DNA from: Paludibacteraceae bacterium
Lineage (GTDB): Bacteria; Bacteroidota; Bacteroidia; Bacteroidales; Paludibacteraceae
NCBI GenBank assembly: GCA_016285885.1
Contig: JAEERP010000013.1
Span: forward strand, 21,907 to 85,906
Direction: 5' to 3'
Length of the DNA: 64,000 bases
Shown here: in pieces, positions 28,404 to 36,626 of the stretch
Layout: each line of letters starts with the position of its first letter
Position numbering within the stretch: position 1 is the stretch's first letter
Program-made: the position numbers and the translations under genes
The notes under the pieces: generated by a model
What the model saw: only the letters and a program-made list of their open reading frames with translations
Databases searched by the model: none
Told to the model about the DNA's origin: nothing

Positions 28404-29624
28404 ATGGACATACTGATCAACCGCTTCATGAAGTACGTCACGATGGAAACCACATCCGACGAATCCTGCGCCAACTGCCCGAGCACCCATGGTCAACTCG
28501 TCTTGGCGAATTACCTGGTCGACGAACTGAACAAACTTGGAGCCAAGGATGTCTCCCTGGACGAGAACGGTTATGTCATGGCCACTATCCCCTCCAACAT
28601 CAACAAGCCCGCGCCCGTCATCGGCTTCATCGCCCATATGGACACGAGCCCGGAGGCCTCGGGAAAGGACGTGAAGCCTAAAATCGTCCGCTTCAGCGGT
28701 GCGGATGTCATCATCAACACGGAAAAGAATATTTCCCTCTCCATGGCGGACTTCCCCGAAATGGAGGCTTTCCTCGGTCAGGACGTCATCGTGAGCGACG
28801 GAACGACCCTGCTCGGTGCGGACGACAAGGCGGGCATCGCCGAAATCATGACCATGGTAGAACTGATGCAGGCCGACCCGACCATCCAGCACGGAGAGAT
28901 TAAAATAGCCTTCACGCCTGACGAGGAGATCGGCAGGGGGGCGGATCGATTCGACGTCCAGAAGTTCGGTGCGCAATGGGCCTACACGGTCGACGGCGGC
29001 GCCATCGGAGAGATCCAATACGAGAACTTCAACGCGGCGGTGGCGGAGATCCATATCACGGGTAAGAACGTCCACCCGGGCGAGGCGAAGGGCAAGATGA
29101 TCAACGCGGCGAGAGTAGCGGCCGCCATACAGAGCTCCCTTCCATTCTCTGAAGTGCCGGAAAGGACCTCCGGCTACGAGGGCTTCTTCCATACGCTGGA
29201 GGTGCGCTGTACCCCGGAAAGCGGTTACCTGAAAATGCTGATACGCGACCACGACAAGGCTCGCTTCGAATACAAAAAGGATCTGCTGAGGAAGAACTGC
29301 GAACTCATCAACATCCAACACGGCGGAGGGGGTATCGACCTCCACATCAAGGACCAATACTACAACATGAAGGAAAAACTCCTTCCTTACATGAACATCG
29401 TGGACATCGCCAAGGAGGCCATGCTGAAGTGCAACGTCATCCCTAAACCGACGCCTATCCGCGGAGGCACCGACGGCGCGACGCTCTCCTTCAAAGGACT
29501 GCCTTGCCCGAACATCTTCACGGGCGGCATGAACTTCCACAGCAGATACGAGTACATTCCTATCCGCTCCATGGTCTCCGCGGTGAACGTGCTGACGGAG
29601 ATTTGTAAGATCACAGCTAGATAA
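28404..29624 (+). CDS. pepT: Peptidase T (tripeptide aminopeptidase)
   Basis: 406 aa, typical for the M20B family. The metal site is visible: His78 with Asp80 (GFIAHMDTSPE), Asp140 (LLGADDKAGIAE), and the Glu174-Glu175 pair (TPDEEIGRGAD) that supplies the catalytic base. The enzyme removes the N-terminal residue from tripeptides in the cytoplasm. It follows its own promoter and is followed after 44 nt by a TM2-domain gene. Confidence 0.97.
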   Translation: MDILINRFMKYVTMETTSDESCANCPSTHGQLVLANYLVDELNKLGAKDVSLDENGYVMATIPSNINKPAPVIGFIAHMDTSPEASGKDVKPKIVRFSGADVIINTEKNISLSMADFPEMEAFLGQDVIVSDGTTLLGADDKAGIAEIMTMVELMQADPTIQHGEIKIAFTPDEEIGRGADRFDVQKFGAQWAYTVDGGAIGEIQYENFNAAVAEIHITGKNVHPGEAKGKMINAARVAAAIQSSLPFSEVPERTSGYEGFFHTLEVRCTPESGYLKMLIRDHDKARFEYKKDLLRKNCELINIQHGGGGIDLHIKDQYYNMKEKLLPYMNIVDIAKEAMLKCNVIPKPTPIRGGTDGATLSFKGLPCPNIFTGGMNFHSRYEYIPIRSMVSAVNVLTEICKITAR

Positions 29625-29668
29625 TACTACTAATACTTTTATAAATTAACTTTAAAACATTTTAATCA

Positions 29669-30127
29669 ATGGAAAAAAATTCAGTCGAACAATTTCTGAT
29701 GTTCACACCCGATTTCTTTGAGCCAAACCGCGCAGGAGAAATCATTGAGAAGCTGAAATCCTTGCCTGACGACCAATCTATTAGAGCGATGTCGTTGATA
29801 GGTGAATTCAAGAAACCAACCACCACCCTTCTCTTTGCCGCTTTATTGGGCGGAGTCGGAGCAGACCGCTTCTACCTGGGCAAAATAGGCACTGGAGTCT
29901 TAAAACTCATTTTGGCAATCATCAGCATAGTCTTTTTTATATTTATTATCCCTGGTCTTATTTTTGGAGTATGGTGGATAGTGGACATAGCACTCTCCAA
30001 AAAGAATGCCCAAAAATATAATACACAAAAATTCTTTTCCATATTCAATGACACCACAGGAAACGAAAAGGCTAATAGCATCCCAACTAGTGAGGATTTG
30101 AACCAAATTCCTAAAATCGAGGAATAA
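29669..30127 (+). CDS. TM2-domain membrane protein
   Basis: 152 aa. The N-terminal ~45 residues are soluble. The TM2 domain spans about 50-110: a first helix (TTTLLFAALLGGVGADRFYL) with the conserved GG-G-DRFYLG turn, a second helix rich in Ile/Val, and the aspartate in WWIVDIAL. The tail is polar. TM2 proteins occur in many bacteria; the role is unknown. It lies between pepT and a strong terminator. Confidence 0.85.
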   Translation: MEKNSVEQFLMFTPDFFEPNRAGEIIEKLKSLPDDQSIRAMSLIGEFKKPTTTLLFAALLGGVGADRFYLGKIGTGVLKLILAIISIVFFIFIIPGLIFGVWWIVDIALSKKNAQKYNTQKFFSIFNDTTGNEKANSIPTSEDLNQIPKIEE

Positions 30128-30151
30128 AAACAGTATTAATCCACAATATTC

Positions 30152-30197
30152 AGCCTATGGATTGGAGCAACACTCCATTCCATAGGCTATTTCTTTT
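30152..30197 (+). terminator. Intrinsic terminator after the TM2 gene
   Basis: A 16-bp stem with one mismatch (30152-30167 with 30173-30188) and a 5-nt loop, followed by ATTTCTTTTTT. Confidence 0.9.
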
Positions 30198-30271
30198 TTA
30201 AGAAACTACCACAAAAAATCTCCCTCATAAAACAAAAGGTGAAGTGCGCTTTCGTTTTAACAATATGCATG

Positions 30272-30302
30272 ATTGATTATTATTATAAATCACTTATCTT
30301 TG
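30272..30302 (+). promoter_or_regulatory. Promoter of the DUF2846-like lipoprotein gene
   Basis: ATTG at 30272-30275, a 19-nt spacer and TATCTTTG at 30295-30302. The ATG is 22 nt further. Confidence 0.65.
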
Positions 30303-30324
30303 TTGCGCAAAACAGCAATACACA

Positions 30325-31782
30325 ATGAAGAATATTATTCAACTATCAGGCATCTGCGTCATTCTCTCCCTGATACTCACAGGCTGCAACGCAAAGGTCT
30401 CGACCCAAATCACAAAGACATACCCAGCTATCGATTCCACACAAAACATCCACGTGCTCAGATGGGAAGAATCGCTCCCCGAGAACACTGAAGTAATCGG
30501 CATGGTGGAGGTGGGCGACAACGGTTTAACCGGCAATTCCAAATGCACCTACGAGGCCGTGATTGAAAAGGCGAAAGAGGAAGCCAGGAAGGCGGGAGGA
30601 AACGCTATAAAAATCACAAAGCACAAGATTCCCGACGTAATCAGCTCCTGCCATAGAATAACGGCAGACATCCTACGCATAGAGAATGCGGACTCCTATC
30701 TCTTCGGAATAATGCCGAAACAGACGGCCGACTCAAACTACGCAACGCTAAACATCTTCAGGGAGGATGCGACGTTCGGTGTAATCTTCGACTTGTACAT
30801 CGGAAAGTCTCTTCTTTGTCGGGTACCCCATAACTTTAAGAAAACCATCTTGATAAAGGCGAACGGACCGACTACCCTATGGGCGGAGACCGAGAAAAAG
30901 GAGGAATTGGAGGTCGACCTCCGACCCGGACATGTCTATTACCTACGATGCGGCGTATCGACAGGCATCGCCATAGGTCGTCCATCCCTTTCCATCACGG
31001 AGAACAATGCCTTAAGGGCAGACTTTGAAACATTCAACGCCAAGGAGTCCGAAACACAAGACACGATCATCCTCCAAAAGGAAGGAACAGCGATACGCTA
31101 CAAGGCAACGCCCCAAACAAGCGCAGACAACTCAATCCTGGCAGAGGATACAATTGCCGGAGAGAGACTAAGCACCTACGAAGAGAACAAAGACAAAAGA
31201 TTCATCCTCTCTCTGGAAGGAGGATACAGCCGCCGCACAGCGGAAATCTCCGAAGAGACACCATTGCCACTGAAGGAGCATATGAGAAACATCAAGAATG
31301 GCTACAACATAGGGGGTGACCTCTCCGTTTTCTTCAGCAAAAGCATAGGCGCAGGACTTAAATTCTCAATGTTTAAGGCATCTGACGAATGTGAATACCT
31401 GCATCGGCAGAGGGTACAAGATGATTACACCATTCCAGTCATCGGACCGATGCTCACCATGCGGTTTCCCTTCGCAAACAAGAAACACTGTTGGTTGATG
31501 AATCTCTCATTGGGTTATATGGGCTACGAAAACAATGGCGAATTAGATGAGCAAAAGTACCATATCAAAGGACGTACCCTCTTCGCGGCGTTAGATTATG
31601 GCTATGACTATTGGTTCGCCACCAATTGGGGTGTGGGCTTTAAATTTTCGATAATTACCGGCACATTGTCAAGGTACACGTTAGACGATGAAATACAAAA
31701 ACAGGAAATCAAACTGGACAAAGACCACAAAGAAGGGTTGGGGAGAATCAACCTGTCGGTCGGTATTCGATTCGGGAAATGA
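30325..31782 (+). CDS. Lipoprotein with DUF2846-like middle and C-terminal beta-barrel-like domain
   Basis: 485 aa. The signal peptide ends in a lipobox, LTGC, so Cys21 is the lipidated residue. Residues ~40-115 have a mixed alpha/beta pattern (EAVIEKAKEEARKAGGNAIK). About 130-230 resemble DUF2846: YATLNIFREDATFGVIFDLY, then LEVDLRPGHVYYLRCGV. From ~290 the sequence turns into amphipathic strands (RFILSLEGGYSRR to LGRINLSVGIRFGK), ending in Phe-Gly-Lys like an outer-membrane barrel. A fusion of a lipid-anchored part and a barrel is unusual. The function is unknown. It is a single-gene unit with its own promoter. Confidence 0.65.
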   Translation: MKNIIQLSGICVILSLILTGCNAKVSTQITKTYPAIDSTQNIHVLRWEESLPENTEVIGMVEVGDNGLTGNSKCTYEAVIEKAKEEARKAGGNAIKITKHKIPDVISSCHRITADILRIENADSYLFGIMPKQTADSNYATLNIFREDATFGVIFDLYIGKSLLCRVPHNFKKTILIKANGPTTLWAETEKKEELEVDLRPGHVYYLRCGVSTGIAIGRPSLSITENNALRADFETFNAKESETQDTIILQKEGTAIRYKATPQTSADNSILAEDTIAGERLSTYEENKDKRFILSLEGGYSRRTAEISEETPLPLKEHMRNIKNGYNIGGDLSVFFSKSIGAGLKFSMFKASDECEYLHRQRVQDDYTIPVIGPMLTMRFPFANKKHCWLMNLSLGYMGYENNGELDEQKYHIKGRTLFAALDYGYDYWFATNWGVGFKFSIITGTLSRYTLDDEIQKQEIKLDKDHKEGLGRINLSVGIRFGK

Positions 31783-31868
31783 TGTGGAATGGGCGAAATG
31801 TCCGTATCCAACACGTCAGGTGAAGGTATACACACATTCCTAACCTAACATTTTCCGCGAAAGTTTAT

Positions 31869-31876
31869 TATCTTTG
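31869..31876 (+). promoter_or_regulatory. -7 box of the NSS transporter promoter
   Basis: TATCTTTG fits TAnnTTTG and is 18 nt before the ATG. A -33 element is not evident. Confidence 0.5.
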
Positions 31877-31893
31877 CCAAAAACAAAGGTCTC

Positions 31894-33528
31894 ATGAATC
31901 AAAAGAAGGAAAACTGGGGATCACGGGTCGGACTCATCCTGGCGATGGCGGGAAGCGCCGTAGGCATCGGCAACTTCCTGCGGTTTCCCATCCAAGCCAT
32001 CCAGAACGGTGGCGGCGCCTTCATCATCCCCTATATCGTGTCGTTCGTCCTCCTAGGTCTGCCTTTGGTCATGGTGGAATGGTCGACGGGCAAGTTCGGC
32101 GGGCTGCACGGGCACCACTCGCCCCCGATGATCATGCAACGGCTGGACCACCACAAGATCTGGCGCTACACGGGCTCCCTGGGCCTCTTCTCCAGCCTTA
32201 TCATCTCCTCCTACTACTGCTACATAGAGAGTTGGATCCTTTCCTATGCGATACACTCGGTGATCGGTTCGTTCAAAGGCATGACGGAAACGGAGATCTC
32301 CGCCTTCTTCGACACCTACCTGAACCTCAAGGAGTCCACCTTCGGAATCCCCTACGACACCCTGCTCTGCTTCATCTTCTGCCTATGGCTGAACATCTTC
32401 ATCATCAGCAAGGGCATCAACAAAGGTATCGAACGGGTCGCTAAGATATGCATGCCGATGTTGCTGTTCTTCGGACTGTTCCTCGTCGTCAAGGCATACT
32501 CCCTCAAGGCGGGCGACAATGGCGCCATCTGCGACGGGACGACCGCCATCGACTTCCTTTGGACACCAGACCTCGACTCCCTATCCAACCCTAAGATATG
32601 GTTGGCGGCGGCGGGACAGGTCTTCTTCACGCTCTCCCTCGGCATGGGAGCCATACAGACCTACGCCTCCTACTTGAAGCGGGACGAGGACATCGCCCTC
32701 AGCTCCATGACCTCCGCCTTCACCAACGAATTCACGGAGATCATCCTCGGTAGCGCCATCATCATACCGATCGCGGTGGGCTACCTCGGCATCGACAAGG
32801 TGGTCAAGCTGGCGCAGACGGGAGGATTCGGACTGGGGTTCCGCACCATGCCTTATCTTTTCGGACAATGGGGAGATTTCCTGTCGGCCTTAGCGGGGCT
32901 TGCCTTCTTCGGTCTGCTCTTCTTCGCCGCCATCACCTCCTCGCTCTCCACCACGCAACCCTTCGTGGCCTTCCTATCCAACAGCTATAACTGGTCGCAG
33001 AAAAGCACCTCCTACACACTCGGCGCGATCATTCTCATCATCGCCCTGCCGTGCATCTTCTTCTTCGAGAATGGAGTGTTCGACCAATACGATTTCTGGG
33101 GAGGCACCGTGGCCCTCTTCCTCTTCGCCACCATAGAAGCCATCGCCTTCTCATGGGTGATGGGCATCGAGAAGGGGTGGAAACTGATCAACTACCATGC
33201 GGACATGCAGATACCGAAGTTCTTCAAATACGTGCTGAAATATGTCACGCCGACCATGCTGATCACCATCTTCCTCGCCGCCCTCTTCAAACCGAAGAAC
33301 GACGACTGGTCTCTGATCAGCCTGAAGGGTTGGCCGTTGGACGACTCCGCCATCATAGCGGAGCTGACCCACCAAGGCATCTCGGCAGACGACCCGAACA
33401 TCGCCTACATCGACGGGGCAAGGATCGGCATGGCCATACTCCTGGTGCTTATTTGCGTACTAATCTGGCATGCGTCCTACACCAGGGAACAACGCATCCT
33501 CAAAGAAAGAAGGGAGGGTAAATCATGA
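31894..33528 (+). CDS. Sodium-dependent transporter, NSS (SNF) family
   Basis: 544 aa with about twelve membrane segments. The first helix carries the broken-helix signature GSAVGIGNFLRFP, close to the NSS pattern in which backbone and Asn bind Na+ and substrate. The family imports amino acids with Na+. The stop codon overlaps the ATG of a 39-aa membrane peptide, as in the MetP-MetS methionine/alanine importer, so substrates of that kind are plausible; the substrate is not shown by sequence alone. Confidence 0.9.
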   Translation: MNQKKENWGSRVGLILAMAGSAVGIGNFLRFPIQAIQNGGGAFIIPYIVSFVLLGLPLVMVEWSTGKFGGLHGHHSPPMIMQRLDHHKIWRYTGSLGLFSSLIISSYYCYIESWILSYAIHSVIGSFKGMTETEISAFFDTYLNLKESTFGIPYDTLLCFIFCLWLNIFIISKGINKGIERVAKICMPMLLFFGLFLVVKAYSLKAGDNGAICDGTTAIDFLWTPDLDSLSNPKIWLAAAGQVFFTLSLGMGAIQTYASYLKRDEDIALSSMTSAFTNEFTEIILGSAIIIPIAVGYLGIDKVVKLAQTGGFGLGFRTMPYLFGQWGDFLSALAGLAFFGLLFFAAITSSLSTTQPFVAFLSNSYNWSQKSTSYTLGAIILIIALPCIFFFENGVFDQYDFWGGTVALFLFATIEAIAFSWVMGIEKGWKLINYHADMQIPKFFKYVLKYVTPTMLITIFLAALFKPKNDDWSLISLKGWPLDDSAIIAELTHQGISADDPNIAYIDGARIGMAILLVLICVLIWHASYTREQRILKERREGKS

Positions 33529-33644
33529 AAACATCCGTTCTATTCATGCTCATCGTACAGGGTACCGTGACCGTCATACTCGGCATCCTCTTCTATAAGG
33601 TATTGACCATCGGGAAGAAGAGAAAGAAGGAAAGTAAGGATTAA
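33525..33644 (+). CDS. Small single-span membrane peptide, MetS-like NSS subunit
   Basis: 39 aa. The ATG overlaps the transporter stop codon (ATGA), a clear sign of translational coupling. The peptide has a short N-terminus, one membrane span (about residues 5-27, LFMLIVQGTVTVILGILFY) and a basic tail (KKRKKESKD). Its size, topology and place match the small subunits of some bacterial NSS importers (MetS type), though I see no strong residue-level match. Such genes are easily missed by gene callers. Confidence 0.7.
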   Translation: MKTSVLFMLIVQGTVTVILGILFYKVLTIGKKRKKESKD

Positions 33645-33656
33645 AAGATTGCTTCC

Positions 33657-34331
33657 CTACTCTACCGCCGACAACGCATCATACGACTCCACCAACGTCG
33701 CACCGCCCAGCACATACCTGAAGCCCAAAGAGATAGTATTGCTACGGAATCTGCCATGGAAAGCGCGCTCGTCCGCATTCACCAAATCGAAGGCGTAACG
33801 ATAGGAGAGCATCAACTTCCAGTTCTCGTTAAGGTTATATCCGAACTCTGTGCCAAGCGACATGCCGAAGCATTGGTTCATCTCCTTGTTGTCCAACTCA
33901 TACCTGCGATGCTCCTCGCCATTATAGAACATAGTAGGTGTTTTTTGGCTAATGAAGAAATCCCCCTGTATGCCGTAGGAGAATCCCAACCAGAAGTCTG
34001 ATATAGGGAAACGGTACGTCAACAAGACAGGCAAGGTGAAGTAGCGGAAACGACATGTGCTAGGAGCCTCACCATCCCACTCGTCGGTAGGCTCAAGCCT
34101 ATAGCACTTGGTGACATGCGCCGCCCCGAAGCCTAGATACCAATTGGGTGCGAACGAATAGGACGCCCTGAACTCAGGAAGGAAAGAGATAGCGTTCTTC
34201 ATGAGGAAATTAGGCTCGTCCGCCCTATTGGAGCGGGAGATGGATGCTCCCAGATCCACACCAAATTCCCACTGGGCACTCGCCAACAGAGGGGCGAGGG
34301 AGAGCAATATCAGACTAAATATACGTTTCAT
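33657..34331 (-). CDS. Outer-membrane beta-barrel protein (PorT-like)
   Basis: 224 aa, with a clean signal peptide (MKRIFSLILLSLAPLLASAQ) and repeated amphipathic strands (WYLGFGAAHV, YFTLPVLLTYRF, SNTISLGFRYVLGG). This is the pattern of the small barrel proteins common in Bacteroidetes. No enzymatic motif. It converges with the transporter pair (12-nt gap) and lies downstream of ldcA. A -7-like box (TATCTTTG, minus strand) is at 34347-34354. Confidence 0.7.
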   Translation of the reverse strand: MKRIFSLILLSLAPLLASAQWEFGVDLGASISRSNRADEPNFLMKNAISFLPEFRASYSFAPNWYLGFGAAHVTKCYRLEPTDEWDGEAPSTCRFRYFTLPVLLTYRFPISDFWLGFSYGIQGDFFISQKTPTMFYNGEEHRRYELDNKEMNQCFGMSLGTEFGYNLNENWKLMLSYRYAFDLVNADERAFHGRFRSNTISLGFRYVLGGATLVESYDALSAVE

Positions 34332-34379
34332 ACATCAACTTTTCCGCAAAGATAAACAAATCTACCAATGTAACGGAAA

Positions 34380-35297
34380 TCATTTCCGCTTATTATCCTT
34401 CGCAGGAAGATATAACGACCAAGAGCCACCCTCTTTCGTGACGGAGAGCTTATATTCGGCGCCCTCCAGGATCGGGCAGTTATACCCCTCATGGCCGACC
34501 GGCACGCCGAAAAGGACTGGATAGTCATACCCATCCACCGCTTCACGGATTACCTTCTCCGCAGAGACCAGCGTCGGATCTTCAGGGATGTCGGAGAAAC
34601 AACCAACCACCAGTCCGGCCAAGTCCTTGAGCACACCACCCAGGCGCAGGTTATTCATCATACGGTCGATATGGTAGAGCCGCTCGCTCAGGTCCTCGAC
34701 GAAGAGGATCTTCCCCCGCATATCCACGTCGTAAGGCGTGCCGCGCAGGGCGTAGAGCAAGGAGAGGTTACCACCGAAGACAGGGGCATGGACCTCCCCC
34801 AACCTATTCAGCGGAGAGGCCTCCACGGCGCACTCCACACGCTTGCCCTTCAGCAGGTCGCGGAGGGCGGTGGCGGATTTGCTGTTGGAGGAGATAGCCT
34901 TAGCCATCACCCCATGGAGCGAAGCATAGCCATGCTGATGGAAAGAGGCGTGCAGGGCGGTCACGTCGCTGAAGCCGATCAACCACTTCGGCGACTGGGC
35001 GAACTTCGTGAAGTCCAGCTTGTCCACGATGCGCATGCAGCCATATCCGCCACGTGCGCAGAGGATAGCCGAGACGGCGGGGTCGTCCATCGCCAGCTGC
35101 AAATCCAGCAGACGATCCTCGTCCGATGCGGAGAACCTTCCGCAATTACCCTTCGCCGTGAAACCCACCTGGGCCACGAAGCCCCACTTGTGCAGGCGGG
35201 CGCATGCCCCGTCTATCAACGCAGGATCCACCGCACCCGCAGGCGCCACGATGGCGATCTTATCGCCCTTCTTCAAATATCTCGGTTGAACTATCAT
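34380..35297 (-). CDS. ldcA: LD-carboxypeptidase, S66 family
   Basis: 305 aa, full length. The nucleophile Ser110 sits in GFSDVTALH, with Glu201 in LFVEDLSE and His269 in VPVGHEG, completing the Ser-Glu-His set of the family. These enzymes remove the terminal D-Ala from murein tetrapeptides during peptidoglycan recycling in the cytoplasm. It is preceded by a good promoter (35320-35350). Confidence 0.93.
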   Translation of the reverse strand: MIVQPRYLKKGDKIAIVAPAGAVDPALIDGACARLHKWGFVAQVGFTAKGNCGRFSASDEDRLLDLQLAMDDPAVSAILCARGGYGCMRIVDKLDFTKFAQSPKWLIGFSDVTALHASFHQHGYASLHGVMAKAISSNSKSATALRDLLKGKRVECAVEASPLNRLGEVHAPVFGGNLSLLYALRGTPYDVDMRGKILFVEDLSERLYHIDRMMNNLRLGGVLKDLAGLVVGCFSDIPEDPTLVSAEKVIREAVDGYDYPVLFGVPVGHEGYNCPILEGAEYKLSVTKEGGSWSLYLPAKDNKRK

Positions 35298-35319
35298 ATA
35301 CGTCCCTTTCTTTTTCTTA

Positions 35320-35350
35320 CAAAGTTAAGAGGAAAAAGAGAAAGTGGCAA
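35320..35350 (-). promoter_or_regulatory. Promoter of ldcA
   Basis: Minus strand: TTG at 35348-35350, a 20-nt spacer, TAACTTTG at 35320-35327. Confidence 0.65.
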
Positions 35351-35466
35351 TGGAAATCATGAATTAAGAGGTAAAAATTAAGTATAAGGGAATTATCCGT
35401 GCCGGGCATGCGATGGGACCGTCACACATCCAACTTTTATTGCGGCACCTGTTCAGGGGGTACAAA

Positions 35467-35679
35467 TTACCATGTCACATCCAACACCCAGGGCGCTGCC
35501 CTGGGCTATATAAAGGGTTGCCCCTACGGGGCGAAACAGCACCACCTCGGGAATGACGCATAGAGAATGTTCAATGAGCGTTCCCTGTCCGCCCTGTAAG
35601 GGCATATCATTATCTAGCCCAGGGTAACACCCTGGGTCATACAACCAACACACGAGCATTCGCCCTGTAAGGGCAAAAG
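35467..35679. repeat. REP cluster, left copy flanking the RAYT gene
   Basis: Several GC-rich palindromes lie in order: a CCCAGGGC/GCCCTGGG hairpin (35488-35506), a GCCCC/GGGGC hairpin (35520-35532), a GCCCTGTAAGGGC palindrome (35591-35603), a CCCAGGGT/ACCCTGGG hairpin (35618-35636) and a final palindrome at 35661-35674. Bases 35467-35635 recur almost unchanged at 36441-36609. The flanking 35351-35466 is unremarkable. Confidence 0.9.
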
Positions 35680-35727
35680 AATCAAAGGCCCTACGAAATA
35701 TTATTTAATGTAGAATTTACATTTATT

Positions 35728-35759
35728 ATTGCGTAACAAAAAAGGAAATGTTATTTTTG
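35728..35759 (+). promoter_or_regulatory. Promoter of the RAYT gene
   Basis: ATTG ending at 35731, a 20-nt spacer and TATTTTTG at 35752-35759. The predicted start of transcription is near 35766, which rules out an in-frame upstream start at 35748 and supports the ATG at 35853. Confidence 0.65.
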
Positions 35760-35852
35760 CATACAAAACAAGCCCCTCAAGGCAACCCAACCTGCCTAGT
35801 TGGGAAAGAACAGATGTCAAATGCACCATATAAGCGCAAAAAAAATAATATC

Positions 35853-36307
35853 ATGTCCCAATCATTATGTAAAATTTATCTGCACATTGTTTTCCACATC
35901 AAAACAAGTAGTCCAAACATCGACGAAAAAGATTTTAAACGAGTCCATTCGTACATTAGACGGTTGGTGGATTCTACCGGTTGCTACGCAATTCAGGTCG
36001 GTGGAATAGGTGATCATGTCCATATCGTGTGTTCATTATCCCGAAAAGAGAACGTTGCACATCTAGTAGAGGAACTGAAGCGAAACAGTAGTCGATGGTT
36101 AAAAACAATATCCCTGCGATACAAAGACTTCGCATGGCAAGGCGGGTATGGAGCATTCTCCGTCAGTCAATCCGTTGTAGATAAAACGATTGAATATGTT
36201 CGTAATCAAAAAGTTCATCATCAAAACAGTCATTTAAAGAAGAATACTTGCGATTCTTGGAACTATACCACATTGAATACGATGAGCAACATTTGTTTTC
36301 GGATTGA
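35853..36307 (+). pseudogene. REP-associated tyrosine transposase (RAYT, IS200-like), frameshifted
   Basis: The frame from 35853 gives MSQSLCKIYLHIVFHIK, the HUH motif His55-Val-His57 (GDHVHIVC), the segment GGYGAFSVSQSVVDKTIEYV and the catalytic Tyr115. After VHH it leaves the expected sequence. In the next frame the canonical C-terminus continues at once (SFKEEYLRFLELYHIEY... to a stop at 36305-36307). Adding one A to the A4 run at 36223-36226 restores the full product of about 152 aa. In the unshifted frame the ORF reads on to 36320 with an unrelated tail. RAYTs process REP sequences, and REP clusters flank this gene on both sides. The break lies after the catalytic Tyr, so activity may be partly retained; a sequencing error in the run is possible. 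Confidence 0.85.
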
Positions 36308-36418
36308 TGTCATCTCATAGACGATGTCCGATGACATATAATGACAGAACTTCAAGATGAAAACAGTACCATAAATGGGCTTGGTGAAAAACGTACATAT
36401 ATATTCATTCAACCAACA

Positions 36419-36609
36419 CTTTTGCCCTTACAGGGCGCATTTACCATGTCACATCCAACACCCAGGGCGCTGCCCTGGGCTATATAAAGGGTTGCCCCTA
36501 CGGGGCGAAACAGCACCACATCGGGGATGACGCATGGAGAATTTCCAACGAGTGTTCCCTGTCCGCCCTGCAAGGGCATATCATTATCTAGCCCAGGGTA
36601 ACACCCTGG
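36419..36609. repeat. REP cluster, right copy flanking the RAYT gene
   Basis: Starts with GCCCTTACAGGGC (36424-36436), the inverse of the palindrome that ends the left cluster, so the RAYT gene is bounded by inverted copies. Bases 36441-36609 match 35467-35635 over 169 bp with few differences. Confidence 0.9.
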
Positions 36610-36626
36610 AAACCGAACACCACCCA

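Noticed and set aside
35748..35852. Extended N-terminus for the RAYT protein
   Set aside because: It overlaps the promoter -7 box and lies upstream of the predicted transcript start; the family sequence begins at MSQSLCKIY.
35467..36609. CRISPR array at the repeat-rich region
   Set aside because: Repeats are palindromic REP clusters of uneven spacing; there is no regular repeat-spacer pattern and no cas gene.
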